A program made the translations under genes and the position numbers. 64,000 nt of DNA. It comes from Vandammella animalimorsus (GTDB lineage: Bacteria; Pseudomonadota; Gammaproteobacteria; Burkholderiales; Burkholderiaceae_C). Each line of letters opens with the position of its first letter. Position 1 is the first letter of the stretch. Where the stretch lies: positions 372,001 through 436,000 of the forward strand of contig NZ_NSJF01000001.1 of the NCBI RefSeq assembly GCF_002285285.1. Reading direction: 5' to 3'. The notes under the pieces were generated by a model. That model searched no databases and was not told the origin of the DNA. It saw nothing but the letters and a program-made list of their open reading frames with translations. Shown piece by piece: positions 21,916-30,876 of this stretch.

Positions 21916-22310
21916 TGCCCGCGCCAGATGCCATGCGAAAACAAGCATCCCGACCCAACCGCGGCTACCGCGTGGCCGACCAGATCCAACGTGATCTGGC
22001 CGAGCTGATCGCGCGCGAGCTTAAGGACCCGCGCGTGGGCATGGTCACCATCCAAAGCGTGGAAGTCACGCCCGACTATGCCCATGCCAAGGTCTATGTC
22101 AGCCTGTTGGTGGGCGACCCGGAGGAATCCGTGGCCGCCCTCAACCAGGCGGCGGGCTTTTTGCGCAATGGCCTGTTCAAGCGCCTGCACATCCACACCG
22201 TGCCCACGTTGCACTTCATCTTCGACCGCACGCCCGAGCGCGCGGCCGACATGAACGCCTTGATCGCCAAGGCGGTCGAATCGCGCGGCAAGGAAGACCC
22301 CATCGAATGA
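21915..22310 (+). CDS. rbfA: 30S ribosome-binding factor RbfA
   Basis: RbfA is a small KH-fold protein required for 16S rRNA 5' end maturation and cold adaptation. The 131-residue product has [36 protein letters not shown] and [14 protein letters not shown], all family signatures. The ATG shares one base with the infB stop, and the gene ends with an ATGA overlap into truB. Confidence 0.95.
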   Translation: MPAPDAMRKQASRPNRGYRVADQIQRDLAELIARELKDPRVGMVTIQSVEVTPDYAHAKVYVSLLVGDPEESVAALNQAAGFLRNGLFKRLHIHTVPTLHFIFDRTPERAADMNALIAKAVESRGKEDPIE

Positions 22311-23284
22311 CCGCGCCGCCATCCCGTGCCAGGGTGCAGCGCCGCCCTGTACATGGGGTGCTGCTGCTCGATAAGCCCCTGGGCCTGTCCAGCAACCAGG
22401 CTTTGCAAAAAGCCAAATGGTTGCTGCGGGCCGAAAAAGCCGGCCACACCGGCACGCTCGATCCGCTGGCCAGCGGCGTGCTGCCGCTTTGCTTTGGCGC
22501 GGCCACCAAGTTCAGCCAGCAACAGCTGGGCGCCGATAAAACCTACGAAACCATCGTGCGCCTGGGCGTGAACACCAGCACCGCCGATGCCGAAGGTGAA
22601 GTGCTGCAGCAACGCCCCGTGACCTGCACGGCAGGGCAGGTGGTGCAAACACTGGACGACTTCACCGGCCCCATTCGCCAGGTGCCGCCCATGCACAGCG
22701 CGCTGAAAAAAGACGGCAAGGCGCTGTACGAATACGCCCGCGAGGGCCAAAGCGTGGAGCGCGAAGCCCGCGCAGTCACCATTCACGAGCTGGAGCTGCT
22801 GGATTTCGCCCTGACGGGCGAGGGCGCACATCCGTATCCCTATTTGCATTTGCGCGTGCAATGCAGCAAGGGCACCTACATCCGCACACTGGGCGAAGAC
22901 ATCGGCAACGCCCTGGGCTGCGGCGGCCACCTCACCATGCTGCGCCGCGTGGCCACCGGCGGCCTGCATGTGCAGGATGCCATCACGCTGGAGCAGCTCG
23001 AAGCCCTGCCCGAAGACCAGCGCCTGCAAGCCCTGCACCCCGTTGAGACGCTGCTGCACGGCTGGCCGCAGATCACCCTGGGCCATGACGAAGCAGGCCG
23101 ATTCCTCAGCGGCATGCGCCGCCGCGGCCCCTGGCCCGACGCGCCGCAAGTGGCCGTGTTCGGCGCGCAGCCCCGCGCCCTGCTGGGCGCAGCGCAAGTC
23201 AAGACAGGGGAGTTGATTCCGATGCGTTTGCTTAGCCCGGTGGAAATCGCGCAAAACTTGCAGCAGGTGGGAGTCAATCCATGA
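22307..23284 (+). CDS. truB: tRNA pseudouridine-55 synthase
   Basis: TruB isomerises U55 in the T loop of tRNAs. The 325-residue protein has [16 protein letters not shown] with the catalytic aspartate, [21 protein letters not shown], and [19 protein letters not shown]-terminal PUA-like domain ends with [11 protein letters not shown]. It overlaps rbfA upstream and the macrodomain gene downstream by four bases each. Confidence 0.95.
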   Translation: MTAPPSRARVQRRPVHGVLLLDKPLGLSSNQALQKAKWLLRAEKAGHTGTLDPLASGVLPLCFGAATKFSQQQLGADKTYETIVRLGVNTSTADAEGEVLQQRPVTCTAGQVVQTLDDFTGPIRQVPPMHSALKKDGKALYEYAREGQSVEREARAVTIHELELLDFALTGEGAHPYPYLHLRVQCSKGTYIRTLGEDIGNALGCGGHLTMLRRVATGGLHVQDAITLEQLEALPEDQRLQALHPVETLLHGWPQITLGHDEAGRFLSGMRRRGPWPDAPQVAVFGAQPRALLGAAQVKTGELIPMRLLSPVEIAQNLQQVGVNP

Positions 23285-23787
23285 CCCAACTTTGCGCCCT
23301 CCAGGCCGACATCACCACCCTGGCCGTGGATGCCATCGTCAACGCCGCCAACCACAGCCTGCTGGGCGGCGGCGGGGTGGACGGGGCGATTCACCGCGCC
23401 GCTGGGCCTGAGCTGTTGGCCCAATGCCGCCTGCTGGGCGGCTGCGCCACGGGGCAGGCCAAGATCACGGCGGCTTATCGCCTGCCCAGCCGCTATGTCA
23501 TCCACACCGTCGGCCCCGTCTGGCACGGCGGGGCGCAGGGCGAGGCGGATTTGCTGCGCGCCTGCTATATGAACAGCTTGGATCTGGCCGTGCAGCACGG
23601 CCTCAAGACCCTGGCATTTCCCTGCATCAGCACTGGCGTGTACGGCTATCCGCCCGAGCTGGCCGCGCCCGTGGCCTTGGCAGCCGTGCAAAGCCATCCC
23701 GATCTGGCGCGGCTGAAGCAAGTGCTGTTTTGCTGCTTCGGCCCGACCGACTTGGTCCTGTACCAATCCTTGCTGGGCGCGCCCTGA
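23281..23787 (+). CDS. macrodomain protein, O-acetyl-ADP-ribose deacetylase-like
   Basis: This 168-residue single macrodomain has [22 protein letters not shown] with the catalytic-type Asn and Asp, the [10 protein letters not shown] strand, and the second loop [12 protein letters not shown]. Family members (YmdB, MacroD-like) remove ADP-ribose or deacetylate O-acetyl-ADP-ribose. It is fused into the translation operon by an ATGA overlap with truB, which is uncommon and suggests co-translation with TruB. Its substrate here is not deducible. Confidence 0.9.
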   Translation: MTQLCALQADITTLAVDAIVNAANHSLLGGGGVDGAIHRAAGPELLAQCRLLGGCATGQAKITAAYRLPSRYVIHTVGPVWHGGAQGEADLLRACYMNSLDLAVQHGLKTLAFPCISTGVYGYPPELAAPVALAAVQSHPDLARLKQVLFCCFGPTDLVLYQSLLGAP

Positions 23788-23847
23788 AAAGCTTTTCCAA
23801 AAGCCGCGCCTGCGATCCATTTTCAACACCGATTCGTCACACTTTTT

Positions 23848-25680
23848 ATGACCAAAGAAATCCGCAACATCGCCATCATCGCCCACGTGGACCATGGCAA
23901 AACCACCATGGTGGACCAGCTTTTGCGCCAGTCGGGCACCTTCGCCGACCATGAAAAAGTCGTGGACACGGTGATGGACAGCCACGCCATTGAGCGCGAG
24001 CGGGGCATCACCATCCTGGCCAAGAACTGCGCCGTGAACTGGCAGGGCACGCACATCAACATCCTGGACACGCCCGGCCACGCGGACTTTGGCGGCGAGG
24101 TCGAGCGCGCGCTGAGCATGGTCGATGGCGTGGTGCTGCTCATCGACGCGCAGGAAGGCCCCATGCCGCAAACGCGCTTCGTGACGAAAAAGGCGCTGGC
24201 CCTGGGGCTCAAACCCATCGTCGTGGTCAACAAGGTGGACAAGCCCGGCGCCAACCCGGACAAGGTCATCAACGCCGCGTTCGACTTGTTCGACAAGCTG
24301 GGCGCCACCGACGAGCAGCTGGACTTCCCCGTGGTGTACGCCAGCGGCATCAACGGCTGGGCCAGCCTGGAGGAGGGCGAGCCGGGCGAAAAATGGGGCG
24401 AGAACATGGCGCCGCTGTTCGACACCATCCTCAAGCACGTGCCCTCCGTGCAGGGCGATGCCAGCGCGCCGCTGCAACTGCAAATCTCCGCGTTGGACTA
24501 CTCCACCTTCGTGGGCCGCATCGGCGTGGGCCGCATCACCCAGGGCACGCTCAAGCCCGGCCAGGACGTTCTGGTGGCGCGCGGCCCCGATGGCGAAACC
24601 TACAAAGGCCGCGTCAATCAGGTGCTGACCTTCCAGGGGCTGGACCGCGTGCAGGCCACTGAGGCTGGCCCCAGCGAAATCGTGCTGGTCAACGGCATCG
24701 AGAACATCGGCATCGGCGAGACGATTACCGACATCGCCAAGCCCCAGCCGCTGCCCATGCTCAAGATCGACGAGCCCACGCTGACCATGAACTTCTGCGT
24801 CAACACCAGCCCGCTGGCCGGGCGCGAAGGCAAGTACGTCACCAGCCGCCAGATCTGGGACCGGCTGCAAAAGGAGCTGCGCTCCAACGTCGCGCTGCGC
24901 GTGAAGGAAACGGGCGAGGACGGCGTGTTCGAAGTCTCCGGCCGCGGCGAACTGCACCTGACCATCCTGCTCGAAGAAATGCGCCGCGAAGGCTATGAGC
25001 TGGCCGTCTCCAAGCCGCGCGTGGTGTTCCGCGATATCGACGGGCAGAAATGCGAGCCTTACGAGCTGGTCACCGCCGACATTGAGGAAGGCCACCAGGG
25101 CGGCGTCATGCAGGCACTGGGTGAGCGCAAGGGCGAGCTGGTGAACATGGAGCCCGACGGGCGCGGCCGCGTGCGCCTGGAATACCGCATCCCCGCGCGC
25201 GGGCTGATCGGCTTTGCCAACGAATTCCTCAACCTCACGCGCGGCAGCGGCCTGATCTCCAACATCTTCGACGGCTACGAGCCCTACGCCGGCGAGATCG
25301 GCGGGCGCAAGAACGGTGTGCTCATCAGCATGGACGACGGCGAAATCATCACCTACGCCCTGGGCAAGCTCGACGACCGCGGCCGCATGTTCGTCAAGGC
25401 GGGCGATCCGGTGTACGAGGGCATGATCGTGGGCATCCACAGCCGCGACAACGACCTGGTGGTCAACGCCACGCGCACCAAGCAGCTGACCAACTTCCGC
25501 GTCAGCGGCAAAGAAGACGCCATCAAGATCACCCCGCCCATCGAGCTGACGCTGGAATACGCGGTGGAATTCATCGACGACGACGAACTGGTGGAAATCA
25601 CCCCCACCTCCATCCGCCTGCGCAAGCGCTTCCTCAAGGAACACGAGCGCAAGCGCGCCAAGAACGCGGCGCTGGCGTGA
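23848..25680 (+). CDS. typA: ribosome-associated GTPase TypA/BipA
   Basis: TypA/BipA is an EF-G-like translational GTPase linked to stress and cold adaptation and 50S assembly. The 610-residue protein has G1 [10 protein letters not shown], switch [10 protein letters not shown] and G4 NKVDKPGA. The later domains include [20 protein letters not shown] and the C-terminal KELTN-type segment ([25 protein letters not shown]). The gene follows the macrodomain gene by 60 bases. A CRISPR remnant lies 30 bases after its stop. Confidence 0.96.
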   Translation: MTKEIRNIAIIAHVDHGKTTMVDQLLRQSGTFADHEKVVDTVMDSHAIERERGITILAKNCAVNWQGTHINILDTPGHADFGGEVERALSMVDGVVLLIDAQEGPMPQTRFVTKKALALGLKPIVVVNKVDKPGANPDKVINAAFDLFDKLGATDEQLDFPVVYASGINGWASLEEGEPGEKWGENMAPLFDTILKHVPSVQGDASAPLQLQISALDYSTFVGRIGVGRITQGTLKPGQDVLVARGPDGETYKGRVNQVLTFQGLDRVQATEAGPSEIVLVNGIENIGIGETITDIAKPQPLPMLKIDEPTLTMNFCVNTSPLAGREGKYVTSRQIWDRLQKELRSNVALRVKETGEDGVFEVSGRGELHLTILLEEMRREGYELAVSKPRVVFRDIDGQKCEPYELVTADIEEGHQGGVMQALGERKGELVNMEPDGRGRVRLEYRIPARGLIGFANEFLNLTRGSGLISNIFDGYEPYAGEIGGRKNGVLISMDDGEIITYALGKLDDRGRMFVKAGDPVYEGMIVGIHSRDNDLVVNATRTKQLTNFRVSGKEDAIKITPPIELTLEYAVEFIDDDELVEITPTSIRLRKRFLKEHERKRAKNAALA

Positions 25681-25709
25681 GGGTTTTCACTGCCGATCAG
25701 TCGTGAAAC

Positions 25710-25799
25710 CTGTGCCCTGCACGCGCAGGGATGAACCGACCAAATTTTTGGAGGTTATGCGGGCCAATGGCTGTTCCCCGCACACGCGGGGATGAACCG
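25710..25799 (+). CRISPR. type I-E CRISPR remnant, two repeats and one spacer
   Basis: Two related 29-base units at 25710-25738 and 25771-25799 enclose a spacer of exactly 32 bases (25739-25770), the standard type I-E geometry. The second unit closely matches I-E repeats, with the palindromic core CCCCGC-acac-GCGGGG and the end GATGAACCG. The first unit differs at several positions, but its stem is intact as CCCTGC/GCAGGG through two compensating changes. No third repeat follows one period away on either side, and no cas genes are in the window. The unit is therefore an orphan or decayed array. Confidence 0.8.
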
Positions 25800-25952
25800 G
25801 ATGCGCAGGGCGGCAAGCTGCGCCTGCCGCTTTATTCTCTGCATCTGCTCTGGTCAGATTGTGTGCCTATCGGGCCATGCATTGCCACGTGCAACCCACC
25901 GCAGCAGCCCTTTGGCACAATGCCGCGCTGTTGTTTTTGCTGTGGTGTGTCG

Positions 25953-26300
25953 ATGCAATCCCAGATCAAGTTTCGCCTGCGCATTTACCGTGATGAGGTG
26001 ATTGCCGTGGGCCCGGGCAAGGTGCAGTTGTTGGAGGCCATCGGCGAGGCCGGTTCGATTTCTGCGGCAGCGCGGCGGCTGGGCATGTCGTATCGGCGCG
26101 CCTGGTTGCTGGTGGAGGAGCTCAATGGCGCGCTGCGAGAGCCGGCGGTGCGCACGTCCACTGGCGGTGCGCATGGCGGCGGTGCGACGCTGACGCCGCT
26201 GGGCCTGCAATTAGTGGCGCATTACCGCGCTGCCGAGGCCAAGGCGCGCCGGGCTGCCGATGCTGAGCTCAAGGGGCTGTTGGAGATGCTGGCGCCCTGA
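25953..26300 (+). CDS. ModE-like molybdate regulator, DNA-binding domain only
   Basis: This 115-residue protein is a LysR-type winged helix-turn-helix of the ModE N-terminal family. VGPGKVQLLEAIGEAGSISAAARRLGMSYRRAWLLVEELN is unmistakable over residues 16-55 or so, followed by the wing with GGAHGGGATLTPLG and a long C-terminal helix. The two molybdate-binding Mop domains of full-length ModE are absent. It therefore either senses nothing itself or works with another protein. It lies about 4 kb from the Moco synthesis cluster, whose expression it may control; that is inference. The frame is open to 25731 through the CRISPR remnant, but homology begins at 25953. Confidence 0.82.
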   Translation: MQSQIKFRLRIYRDEVIAVGPGKVQLLEAIGEAGSISAAARRLGMSYRRAWLLVEELNGALREPAVRTSTGGAHGGGATLTPLGLQLVAHYRAAEAKARRAADAELKGLLEMLAP

Positions 26301-26304
26301 GGCT

Positions 26305-26327
26305 TGTACAAAACACCTGTACAAAAT
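26305..26327 (+). repeat. direct repeat TGTACAAAA
   Basis: Two copies of TGTACAAAA, 14 bases apart start to start (26305 and 26319), lie just after the stop of the ModE-like gene and about 300 bases before the channel gene. Each contains the palindrome TGTACA. They could be binding sites for a regulator, but no protein can be assigned. Confidence 0.3.
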
Positions 26328-26506
26328 CCCGGCGCATGCCTGGCATGAGGGCGTACCCGCCAGGGCGCTCTGCCTCGCAGGCCAAGCCATCCCAAGTCAC
26401 GGGTTTTCAGCGCGCGCTGGTGCCGCAATCAGGAGCCAGCGCCGTGAACGGGCGCGGATGCCGCGTGCGCAAAACCTGTCTGATGGGCAGGATGTGCAAT
26501 CTGGCT

Positions 26507-26512
26507 TATAAA
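26507..26512 (+). promoter_or_regulatory. candidate -10 box of the MscK-type channel gene
   Basis: TATAAA at this site would start transcription at about 26519. The ATG at 26520 would then be leaderless, which favours the GTG start at 26622 for the channel. Confidence 0.35.
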
Positions 26513-26621
26513 GCGCGCCATGCCAAATCAACACTCTTTTTCAGGCTGCCCTCGGGCGGCCATTGCTGTTTTTCGGACCCGGCCAGCCGCTGCTTTGCCG
26601 CGCGGCGCTGGGCTTTTTGGG

Positions 26622-29600
26622 GTGAGCGACTGGCGCCGCGTGCTGCGCCTTTGCCTGTGCCTGCTGATGCTGGCTGCGCTGTGGCTGCATGGCGCGGCGC
26701 GGGCCGACATCGATGTGCCGCCTGCGCAGCTCACGGCCATCGAGGCGAGCCTTAGCACGCTGGACAATGCCGAGCTGAACCAGACTCAGCGCGAGGCAGC
26801 CAAGGCCCAGCTGGAAGCGGCTGCGGCGCTGGAGAAGGAGGCCGAGCTGCTGCTCGAACAACGGGCCCAACTGCAGGAGCAAAGCCGCGAGACTGCGGCC
26901 GCTGCGGTGGCCCCGCTGACGGCGGCCGAGCGCGAAAGCCAGTTCAAGCAATGGGCGGCGCGCCTGCCCCAGGGCATGAGCAACGATGCGCTGGAGCATT
27001 TGTTGCGCGAGGAGCGCAATGCCAGCAATACGCTCAAGGCGCGCATCGATGCCTTGGCCAGTGAGTTGACCAACCTGATTTCGCGCCCCGGGCAGCGCCT
27101 GAGCCAGATGGCTGCGCTGCGCCAGCGCGCCGATGCCAGTGCGGGCGAGCCTGCCAGCGACGCCAATGAGCCTGCGGCGCTGTTCGAGGCCAGGCGCCTG
27201 CGCCGCGCCGCTGAGCATCGCCGCGCGTTGGCCGAGCTGGCGCTGTACGAGGCAGAGCAGGCCACGGCTGAGCTGCGCCAGCGCCAGCTGGAAAACCAGT
27301 TGCAATCCCTGCGCCAGGAGCAGGCCCTGCGTGCGCCGCGCATCGACTGGCTTAGCCAGCGCATCAGCGCAAACAGCTTGCAGCGCCTGCAAAATCAGGC
27401 GCAGGAGTTGGCGGCTCTGGCCGAAAACAGCGCAGCGCAGCACGATGCCGCGCTGCATGAGTTGGCCCAGCGCAATGCCGAGCTGGCCCAGCAACTGCTG
27501 CAGGGCACGCAACAGCTCGGTGAGGAGCGCCGCACGCTGACTGACTACGAGCGCGAACGCGAGCAAATTGCCACTGCGCTGCGCGACACCCAGGCCCGGC
27601 TGCGCCTGGGCAGCAGCGATGCCGCAACCGGTTACTGGCTGTGGCAGCAGCGCTTGCGCATGCCGTCGCTGCTGGCGCTGACGGCGCAGCGCAAGCAAGT
27701 CCAGCAGCGCCTGGCGGAGTTGCGCCTGCAGCTCTACAACGCCACCGAGACGCGCTATGCCGCCATCGAATTGAGCCAGGCTCAGCCCGAAAAACTGCCC
27801 CAGGCAGGGCAGCCTGGCCAGCCTGCCAAAGCCGATGGCACCGATGAAGCCGGCGGGAAGGCGGCTGAGCCCTCTGCAACTGAGCAGGCAGCAACGGCAG
27901 GCAGCGCTGATCGCAATGCCTGGCAGGCCACGCAGGCCGAGCTGATTGACCAGCTCGAGCAACTGCTGCGCCGCCGCATCTCGGTGCTGGAACAGACCGA
28001 CGGCACTTTGCAGACCTTGCTCACGCGCGGCGATGAGTTGCGCCAGCTGATGGACCGGCAATTGCTGTGGACGCCCAGCCACCCCCGGGTCGGCAAGCAA
28101 TGGCTGGACGAGTGGGGCGAGCAGGGGGCTGAGGCCATCGCCCTGACGGCCATGCTGGGCAAGGCGCTGCGCTTTTTGCTGAGCGATTTGCTCAGTGACC
28201 CTTTGCCTTACCTGGCGCTGGCGCTGGTGCTGGGCGCACTGCTGGCGCTGCGCCTGCGCGCGCCACAGCGCCTGCGCGCCATCAGCGAGCAGATGCGCGA
28301 CGTCAGTCAGGATCGGTTCTCCCTGACCTTGCAGGCCCTGCTTTGGACGCTGCTGATTGCCTTGCCCGCTGCCGTGGCGCTGTGGGGGGCGGGCACGGCA
28401 TTGCAGCAGGTCGGTGCGCGGCACTTGAGCGATGTTGAAGCCATTGGCCGCACGATGGTGGATGTCTCGCGGCTGCTGCTGCTCACTGGTTTGTGGGGTG
28501 CACTCGTGCAGCCCGGCGGCCTGGCCCAGGCGCACTTTGCCTGGCCCAAGGCGCAGATCACAGCCTTGCGGCGGGCACAGCGCCTGGCCATGGTGCTGAT
28601 CCTGCCGGCCTCGTTCGCGGCCATGCTGGCCTTGCACCGTGGCGCGGGCAGCATCATCAGCACTTGGGGCCGCCTGGCGCTGGTGGTGCTGGCGCTGGGG
28701 TTGATGGTGCTGTCCTGGCGTCTGATGCGCCGCCTGTGGCCTCGCTCGCAGCAGGCCGCACCCTGGCTGCTGCGGCTGCTGGGCTGGGTGTTGCCTGCGG
28801 CCTTCGTTGCCATTGCCCTGCTGGCCTTGGGCGGCTACATCTACACCAGCACGGAGATGCTGGGCGCGTTGTTCACCAGCCTGACAGTGGTGCTGGCCGT
28901 GTTGGTGGTCGATGGGCTGCTGCGCCGCTGGCTGCTGCTGAGCGAGCGCCGACTGGAGCAAAAGCGCTTGCTGGAGCAGGCGCTGAATCAAGGCAGTGCC
29001 AGCGTGGTCAACACCGAGTCGGGCGATGCCCCGCCCGAGAGCGAGTCGGAGCTGACGCTGGTGAGCATCAGCGCGCAGACACACCGCCTGCTGCGCCTGC
29101 TGCGCTTGACGCTGTTGGCCCTGGGGCTGCTCTGGGCCTGGTCCGAAGTGTTGCCTGCGCTGTTGCGCCTGGATGGCGTTCAGTTGTGGGGCAGCAGCGC
29201 CACGGGGCCTGATGGCAAGCCCATGCAGGTGCCGGTGACGCTGATGGATGTGTCGCTGGGCGCATTGCTGCTGCTGCTGACCTTCAGCATGGCGCGCAAC
29301 CTGCCGGGCCTGCTGGAGCTGGCGCTCAACTCCTCGCGTTTCATCAGCAGCGCCACGCGCTATACCTTGACCACGCTGCTGCGTTACGCCATCACCATTG
29401 CCGGTGTGCTGTTCGCCTTCAGTCTGTTTGGCCTGCGCTGGAGCCAGCTGCAGTGGATGGCTGCGGCCCTGACCGTGGGCCTGGGCTTTGGCCTGCAGGA
29501 AATTTTTGCCAATTTCGTCTCCGGCCTGATCTTGCTGGTGGAGCGGCCGTTCCGCGTGGGCGACACCGTCACCATCGACAAGGACTTGACCGGCACCGTC

Positions 29601-30131
29601 ACCCGCATCCGCACCCGCGCCACCACGGTGCTGGATTACGACAATCGGGAAATCATCATTCCCAACAAGACCTTCATCACCGGCCAGGTGACCAACTGGA
29701 CGTTGAGCGACACCGTCACCCGCTTGGTGCTCAACGTCGGTGTGGCCTATGGCAGCGATGCCCGGCAGGTGCGCCAGTTGCTGCTGCGCGCTGCCGACGA
29801 GCACCCGAACGTGCTGGCAGAGCCCGCGCCCAACGCCTGGTTCATGGCGCTGGGCGGCAGCACGCTGGACTTCGAGCTGCGCGTGTACGTGGCCACGCTG
29901 GGCGAGCGCATGACGGTGCGCAACGACCTGAACCGCCGCATCACCGAGCTGCTGGGCGAGGCCAATATCGACATCGCCTTCCCGCAGCTGGATGTGCACC
30001 TGTGTGATCTGCCGCAGGCGGCGCAGCAAGCCGTGCATGACGCCGTGCAGGAGGCGGCGCAGCAAGCGGCTCAGCAGCAGGCGCAGTCGCCTGCTGCAGG
30101 CCAAGGGCCTGCGCCCAAGCCAACGGCTTGA
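26622..30131 (+). CDS. large mechanosensitive channel, MscK (KefA) type
   Basis: The product of about 1170 residues has a signal peptide (LCLCLLMLAALWLHGAARA) and a long periplasmic coiled-coil region rich in Ala, Glu, Gln and Arg (to about residue 500). Many membrane helices and a C-terminal MscS core follow. The core includes LRYAITIAGVLFAFSLFG, the pore-lining helix with LTVGLGFGLQEIFANFVSG, and the beta domain VERPFRVGDTVTID. Such channels open under membrane tension during hypo-osmotic shock. I prefer GTG 26622 to the upstream ATG 26520 because the signal peptide begins there. A basic and Gln/Ala-rich tail ends the protein. Confidence 0.88.
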   Translation: MSDWRRVLRLCLCLLMLAALWLHGAARADIDVPPAQLTAIEASLSTLDNAELNQTQREAAKAQLEAAAALEKEAELLLEQRAQLQEQSRETAAAAVAPLTAAERESQFKQWAARLPQGMSNDALEHLLREERNASNTLKARIDALASELTNLISRPGQRLSQMAALRQRADASAGEPASDANEPAALFEARRLRRAAEHRRALAELALYEAEQATAELRQRQLENQLQSLRQEQALRAPRIDWLSQRISANSLQRLQNQAQELAALAENSAAQHDAALHELAQRNAELAQQLLQGTQQLGEERRTLTDYEREREQIATALRDTQARLRLGSSDAATGYWLWQQRLRMPSLLALTAQRKQVQQRLAELRLQLYNATETRYAAIELSQAQPEKLPQAGQPGQPAKADGTDEAGGKAAEPSATEQAATAGSADRNAWQATQAELIDQLEQLLRRRISVLEQTDGTLQTLLTRGDELRQLMDRQLLWTPSHPRVGKQWLDEWGEQGAEAIALTAMLGKALRFLLSDLLSDPLPYLALALVLGALLALRLRAPQRLRAISEQMRDVSQDRFSLTLQALLWTLLIALPAAVALWGAGTALQQVGARHLSDVEAIGRTMVDVSRLLLLTGLWGALVQPGGLAQAHFAWPKAQITALRRAQRLAMVLILPASFAAMLALHRGAGSIISTWGRLALVVLALGLMVLSWRLMRRLWPRSQQAAPWLLRLLGWVLPAAFVAIALLALGGYIYTSTEMLGALFTSLTVVLAVLVVDGLLRRWLLLSERRLEQKRLLEQALNQGSASVVNTESGDAPPESESELTLVSISAQTHRLLRLLRLTLLALGLLWAWSEVLPALLRLDGVQLWGSSATGPDGKPMQVPVTLMDVSLGALLLLLTFSMARNLPGLLELALNSSRFISSATRYTLTTLLRYAITIAGVLFAFSLFGLRWSQLQWMAAALTVGLGFGLQEIFANFVSGLILLVERPFRVGDTVTIDKDLTGTVTRIRTRATTVLDYDNREIIIPNKTFITGQVTNWTLSDTVTRLVLNVGVAYGSDARQVRQLLLRAADEHPNVLAEPAPNAWFMALGGSTLDFELRVYVATLGERMTVRNDLNRRITELLGEANIDIAFPQLDVHLCDLPQAAQQAVHDAVQEAAQQAAQQQAQSPAAGQGPAPKPTA

Positions 30132-30179
30132 TGCGTGTGGCAAGAGCTGCGCAAATCGCAGCGTCGTGTGCCCAAGACA

Positions 30180-30208
30180 AAGCGCCCGGCCAAGCCGGGC
30201 GCTTTTTT
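30180..30208. terminator. strong terminator between the channel gene and mogA
   Basis: AAGCGCCCGGC and GCCGGGCGCTT form an 11-bp perfect stem with a 3-base loop. It is followed by a T-run on the plus strand and preceded by AA on the other, so it may serve both convergent genes. Confidence 0.88.
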
Positions 30209-30252
30209 GTGCTCAGGTTGGCCGGCTTGCTTGCTGGCCTTGCTGCTTGGGT

Positions 30253-30876
30253 TTATTTCTTGGGCCGGAAGGCCTGGCAGACGGCAGGATCGGTTTCGAT
30301 GCGCGCTGCGCCGATCAAATCCAGGCAGTAGGGTACGGCGGCGAAGATGCCGTGGGCGATGGTCTGCCCGTCCTCGCCCTGCAGGCCGCCCAGGGTCTCG
30401 GCGATGGCGCGCGGGCGACCAGGCAGGTTCAGAATCAGCGCGCGGCCGCGCACCACGCCAACCTGGCGCGAGAGGATGGCCGTGGGCACGAAGTGCAGGC
30501 TGATCTGGCGCATTTGCTCGCCAAAGCCGGGCATGACGCGCTCGGCCACGGCCAGCGTGGCCTCGGGCGTGACGTCGCGCGGCGCCGGGCCGGTGCCGCC
30601 GGTGGTCAGCACCAGATCGCAGCCGATCTCATCGACCAGCTCGATCAGGGTGCGCTCGATCAGCGGCTGCTCGTCCGGGATCAGACGCTCGGCGAACTCC
30701 ATCGGGTTGCGCACGGCGCGGCCCAGCCATTGGCGCAGCGCCGGCAGGCCTTCATCGGCGTAGGCGCCGCTGCTGGCGCGGTCGCTGGTGGCCACCAGGC
30801 CGATGCGCACGCAGGGCAGGGCGGCGGCATCGGCGGCATCGGGGTGTTGGGGGGCAGCGGTCATGGCCTGGCTCAC
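30253..30876 (-). CDS. mogA: molybdopterin adenylyltransferase
   Basis: MogA activates molybdopterin by adenylation before metal insertion. The 207-residue protein has SDRASSGAYADEG, the substrate loop TTGGTGPAPRDVTPEAT, and MPGFGEQMRQ, as in MogA rather than MoaB. The likely start is a GTG that overlaps the moeA stop (GTGA); an ATG 12 bases further in is also possible. It is the last gene of the minus-strand Moco operon. Confidence 0.93.
   Translation of the reverse strand: MSQAMTAAPQHPDAADAAALPCVRIGLVATSDRASSGAYADEGLPALRQWLGRAVRNPMEFAERLIPDEQPLIERTLIELVDEIGCDLVLTTGGTGPAPRDVTPEATLAVAERVMPGFGEQMRQISLHFVPTAILSRQVGVVRGRALILNLPGRPRAIAETLGGLQGEDGQTIAHGIFAAVPYCLDLIGAARIETDPAVCQAFRPKK

Noticed and set aside
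26541-30143. Very long open frame on the minus strand opposite the channel gene
   Set aside because: It is a mirror of the strong codon bias in the true gene. It is rich in Gln, Arg and His with no recognisable domain, whereas the plus-strand protein has clear MscS-family motifs.
30158-30171. A 14-base match to the region near the dispersed repeat at 33874
   Set aside because: A match of this length is expected by chance in 64 kb, and the similarity does not extend.
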